From Pseudomonadota bacterium (GTDB lineage: Bacteria > Pseudomonadota > Alphaproteobacteria > Rs-D84): DNA of 14,898 bases. Shown piece by piece: positions 13,209 through 14,898 of the stretch. Numbering within the stretch: the stretch's first letter is position 1; each line of letters opens with the position of its first letter. The translations under genes were made by a program, and so were the position numbers. The stretch lies in the NCBI GenBank assembly GCA_030531915.1, contig JAUNMD010000012.1, forward strand, positions 1 to 14,898. The letters are read 5' to 3'. The notes beneath the pieces are model-generated. The model searched no databases. It saw only the letters and a list, made by a program, of their open reading frames with translations, and had not been told where the DNA came from.

Positions 13209-14084
13209 ATGTCTGCTATTTTTGTTTTCCCAGGTCAGGGCGCACAGGCCGTTGGCATGGGACGTGAACTGTATGAAAATAACGCCGCCGCCCGCGCCGT
13301 CTTTGACGAGGTTGACGATGCGTTAAATCAAAAATTATCTGATATTATTTTTAATGGCCCAATGGACGAACTGACATTGACCGCAAATGTTCAGCCGGCG
13401 ATTATGGCGACATCGATTGCGATGCTGCGGGCGGCGCGCGAAAAATTACCAGAATATGTTGCCGGCCACAGTTTGGGTGAATATACGGCACTGTGCGCGG
13501 CGGGCGCGTTATCGTTGCGTGATACGGCGCGGTTGTTGCGCCTGCGCGGGGACGCGATGCAGCGTGCGGCACCAGCGGGCACGGGATTGACCGCCGTGAT
13601 TTTGGGATTGGACATTGATGTTATTCGTGATTTGTGTCATGGCACAGAATGTGATGTTGCAAATGACAACTGTCCAAATCAGGTTGTTGTATCGGGCGCA
13701 CGCGGCGCGGTCGAAGATGTATTGGCCCGCGCCAAAGATGCGGGTGCGCGTCGCGCGATGCCATTGGCGTTATCTGTGCCGGTTCATTGCCGTATGCAAG
13801 GGCCTGCGGCGGACGAAATGCGTGATGCGTTGGCGCACATTGAAATTGCGCACCCCAGTGCAACATTTATCGCAAACAAAACGGCCGCACCAATGATGGA
13901 CGTAAATGAAATCAAAGACGAATTGGTGTACCAGATGACCCACGGTGTTCGTTGGCGCGAAAGCGTGATGGAAATGCATAATTTAGGCATCACGGAACAA
14001 ATTGAAATCGGGCCGGGCAATGTCTTGACAGGATTGGCGGGCAGAATATGTCCAGAAATAAACGCAAAGAAATTGGAGATATAA
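13209..14084 (+). CDS. fabD: Malonyl-CoA:acyl carrier protein transacylase FabD
   Basis: Moves the malonyl group from CoA to acyl carrier protein, supplying the extender for fatty-acid synthesis. From 13209 it has 291 residues, close to the usual 300-310. It opens with FVFPGQGAQAVGMG (5-18), the transferase oxyanion-loop motif. The nucleophile is S88 in GHSLGEYTAL, with R113 in LRGDAMQRA contacting the malonyl carboxylate and H193 in VPVHCRM as catalytic base. IGPGNVLTGL near the end is also typical. The ATG at 13209 is preferred over 13203, because AAGGG then lies at 8 bases instead of 2. fabG follows after 2 bases. The malonyl-CoA it uses is made by the carboxylase whose AccBC part is encoded 9.5 kb upstream. 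Confidence 0.96.
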   Translation: MSAIFVFPGQGAQAVGMGRELYENNAAARAVFDEVDDALNQKLSDIIFNGPMDELTLTANVQPAIMATSIAMLRAAREKLPEYVAGHSLGEYTALCAAGALSLRDTARLLRLRGDAMQRAAPAGTGLTAVILGLDIDVIRDLCHGTECDVANDNCPNQVVVSGARGAVEDVLARAKDAGARRAMPLALSVPVHCRMQGPAADEMRDALAHIEIAHPSATFIANKTAAPMMDVNEIKDELVYQMTHGVRWRESVMEMHNLGITEQIEIGPGNVLTGLAGRICPEINAKKLEI

Positions 14085-14086
14085 AG

Positions 14087-14818
14087 ATGTTTGATTTAAC
14101 AGGGCGCGTCGCGCTGATTACGGGTGCAACAGGTGGTATTGGTGGTGCAATCGCACACAAGATGCGCGCGGCGGGTGCAACGGTTGTTGTATCGGGTCGT
14201 AATATTGCAAAACTGGAATCTGAATTTGGTGGCGCAGGATTTATTAAATTGCCATGTGACCTGTCGGCGGACGGTGGCGCGGTTGAATTGGTTATGAACA
14301 CGATAGAGGCCGCAGGTAAAATCGACATTTTGGTCAATAACGCCGGTATTACCAAAGACACATTGTTGATGCGTATGTCCGACGAACAATTTGATGATGT
14401 TATCAACACAAACCTGCGGGCATGCTTCAAAATGTGCCGCGCGGCGATTATGCCAATGATGAAGAATCGTTTTGGTCGCATTATCAATATGGCGTCCATT
14501 ATCGGTGTGATTGGTGGCCCAGGTCAGGCGAACTATGCCGCGTCCAAGGGTGGTATGATTGCAATGACAAAATCCATCGCAGCCGAGGTTGCGTCCCGCG
14601 GCATCACCGCGAACTGCATCGCGCCTGGGTTTATTCAAACACCAATGACCGATGTGTTGCCGGACGAATTAAAGAAAACATATCTGGCGCAAATTCCGGC
14701 CGGCCGCTTTGGCACACCAGATGACATTGCAAATGCATGTGTGTTCTTGGCGTCCGACGAGGCATCATATATCAACGGCCAGACATTAAATATCAACGGC
14801 GGTATGGGACGGTTCTGA
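14087..14818 (+). CDS. fabG: 3-oxoacyl-[acyl-carrier-protein] reductase FabG
   Basis: NADPH-dependent short-chain dehydrogenase/reductase that performs the first reduction of each elongation cycle. The 243 residues match the family. It shows the cofactor motif TGATGGIG (12-19), NNAG (84-87), N109, the catalytic S137, and Y150 and K154 in YAASK. The C-terminus has VASRGITANCIAPGFIQTPMT and YINGQTLNINGGM, the usual FabG ending. GGAG (14075-14078) at the end of fabD is at the right distance for the ATG at 14087. The frame is open upstream into fabD, but that part is not homologous. SDR families overlap, yet the position directly after fabD makes FabG the secure choice. It ends in TGA, 3 bases before mnmG. 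Confidence 0.96.
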   Translation: MFDLTGRVALITGATGGIGGAIAHKMRAAGATVVVSGRNIAKLESEFGGAGFIKLPCDLSADGGAVELVMNTIEAAGKIDILVNNAGITKDTLLMRMSDEQFDDVINTNLRACFKMCRAAIMPMMKNRFGRIINMASIIGVIGGPGQANYAASKGGMIAMTKSIAAEVASRGITANCIAPGFIQTPMTDVLPDELKKTYLAQIPAGRFGTPDDIANACVFLASDEASYINGQTLNINGGMGRF

Positions 14819-14821
14819 TCA

Positions 14822-14898
14822 ATGACAGAATTTGATGTAATCGTTATTGGTGGGGGACATGCCGGCGTCGAAGCGGCTGCGGCCGCGGCACGCCGTGG
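14822..14898 (+). CDS. mnmG: tRNA uridine-5-carboxymethylaminomethyl modification enzyme MnmG (5' end only)
   Basis: FAD enzyme that, with the GTPase MnmE, modifies the wobble uridine of several tRNAs. Only about 25 codons lie in the window. They read TEFDVIVIGGGHAGVEAAAA, then a short alanine/arginine-rich stretch: a Rossmann FAD-binding start with GGGHAG, where the histidine is characteristic of MnmG (formerly GidA). TrmFO is related but has a different glycine-motif context. The gene starts 3 bases after the fabG stop with no ribosome-binding site of its own, so it is probably translated by coupling. The usual partners mnmE and rsmG could lie beyond the right edge. Confidence 0.85.
   Translation, partial: MTEFDVIVIGGGHAGVEAAAAAARR

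Overview
The window looks like chromosomal DNA from a Gram-negative alphaproteobacterium with a compact genome. The clues are an SspB of the alphaproteobacterial type (with a C-terminal ClpX-binding tail), a RecF and a biotin carboxyl carrier protein of alphaproteobacterial character, an outer-membrane TolC-family protein and MreB. The standard code fits: TGA ends yidD and fabG. Leucine is written almost only as TTG, CTG or TTA (clear in fabG). No transposase, integrase, phage gene, CRISPR array or toxin-antitoxin pair is visible, so this reads as core genome. The genus cannot be named from the sequence alone.

Layout, left to right. (1) mreB on the minus strand, cut at its 3' end by the window edge, divergent from rnpA-yidD. 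(2) accB-accC, the biotin carrier and biotin carboxylase of acetyl-CoA carboxylase, with their own promoter overlapping the yidD stop codon and a terminator directly after accC. (3) A gene-free stretch of about 175 bp between two terminators, holding short repeats and inverted repeats that I cannot assign. (4) On the minus strand, tRNA-Cys, then recF-sspB. (5) On the plus strand, a tripartite export system: tolC-like, macA-like, then a separate ABC ATPase and a separate FtsX/MacB-type permease. A terminator and probable new promoter split it into two transcription units. (6) tRNA-Val(GAC), a short leader-like segment with a strong terminator, then metG-queH. (7) fabD-fabG-mnmG, with mnmG cut by the right edge.

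How the genes work together. accBC, fabD and fabG belong to the start and first reduction step of fatty-acid synthesis. rnpA, two tRNAs, metG, queH and mnmG serve tRNA maturation, charging and wobble-base modification. recF acts in gap repair and sspB in ClpXP proteolysis. The four exporter genes should form a TolC-MacAB-like pump whose substrate cannot be told.

I see no clearly new multi-gene system. The observations most worth a second look are: a methionyl-tRNA synthetase whose C-terminal tRNA-binding domain resembles that of PheT rather than the usual MetG one; the repeat-bearing gene-free stretch at 3655-3830; a promoter/mini-ORF/terminator leader in front of metG; and a dyad inside a probably leaderless rnpA promoter.
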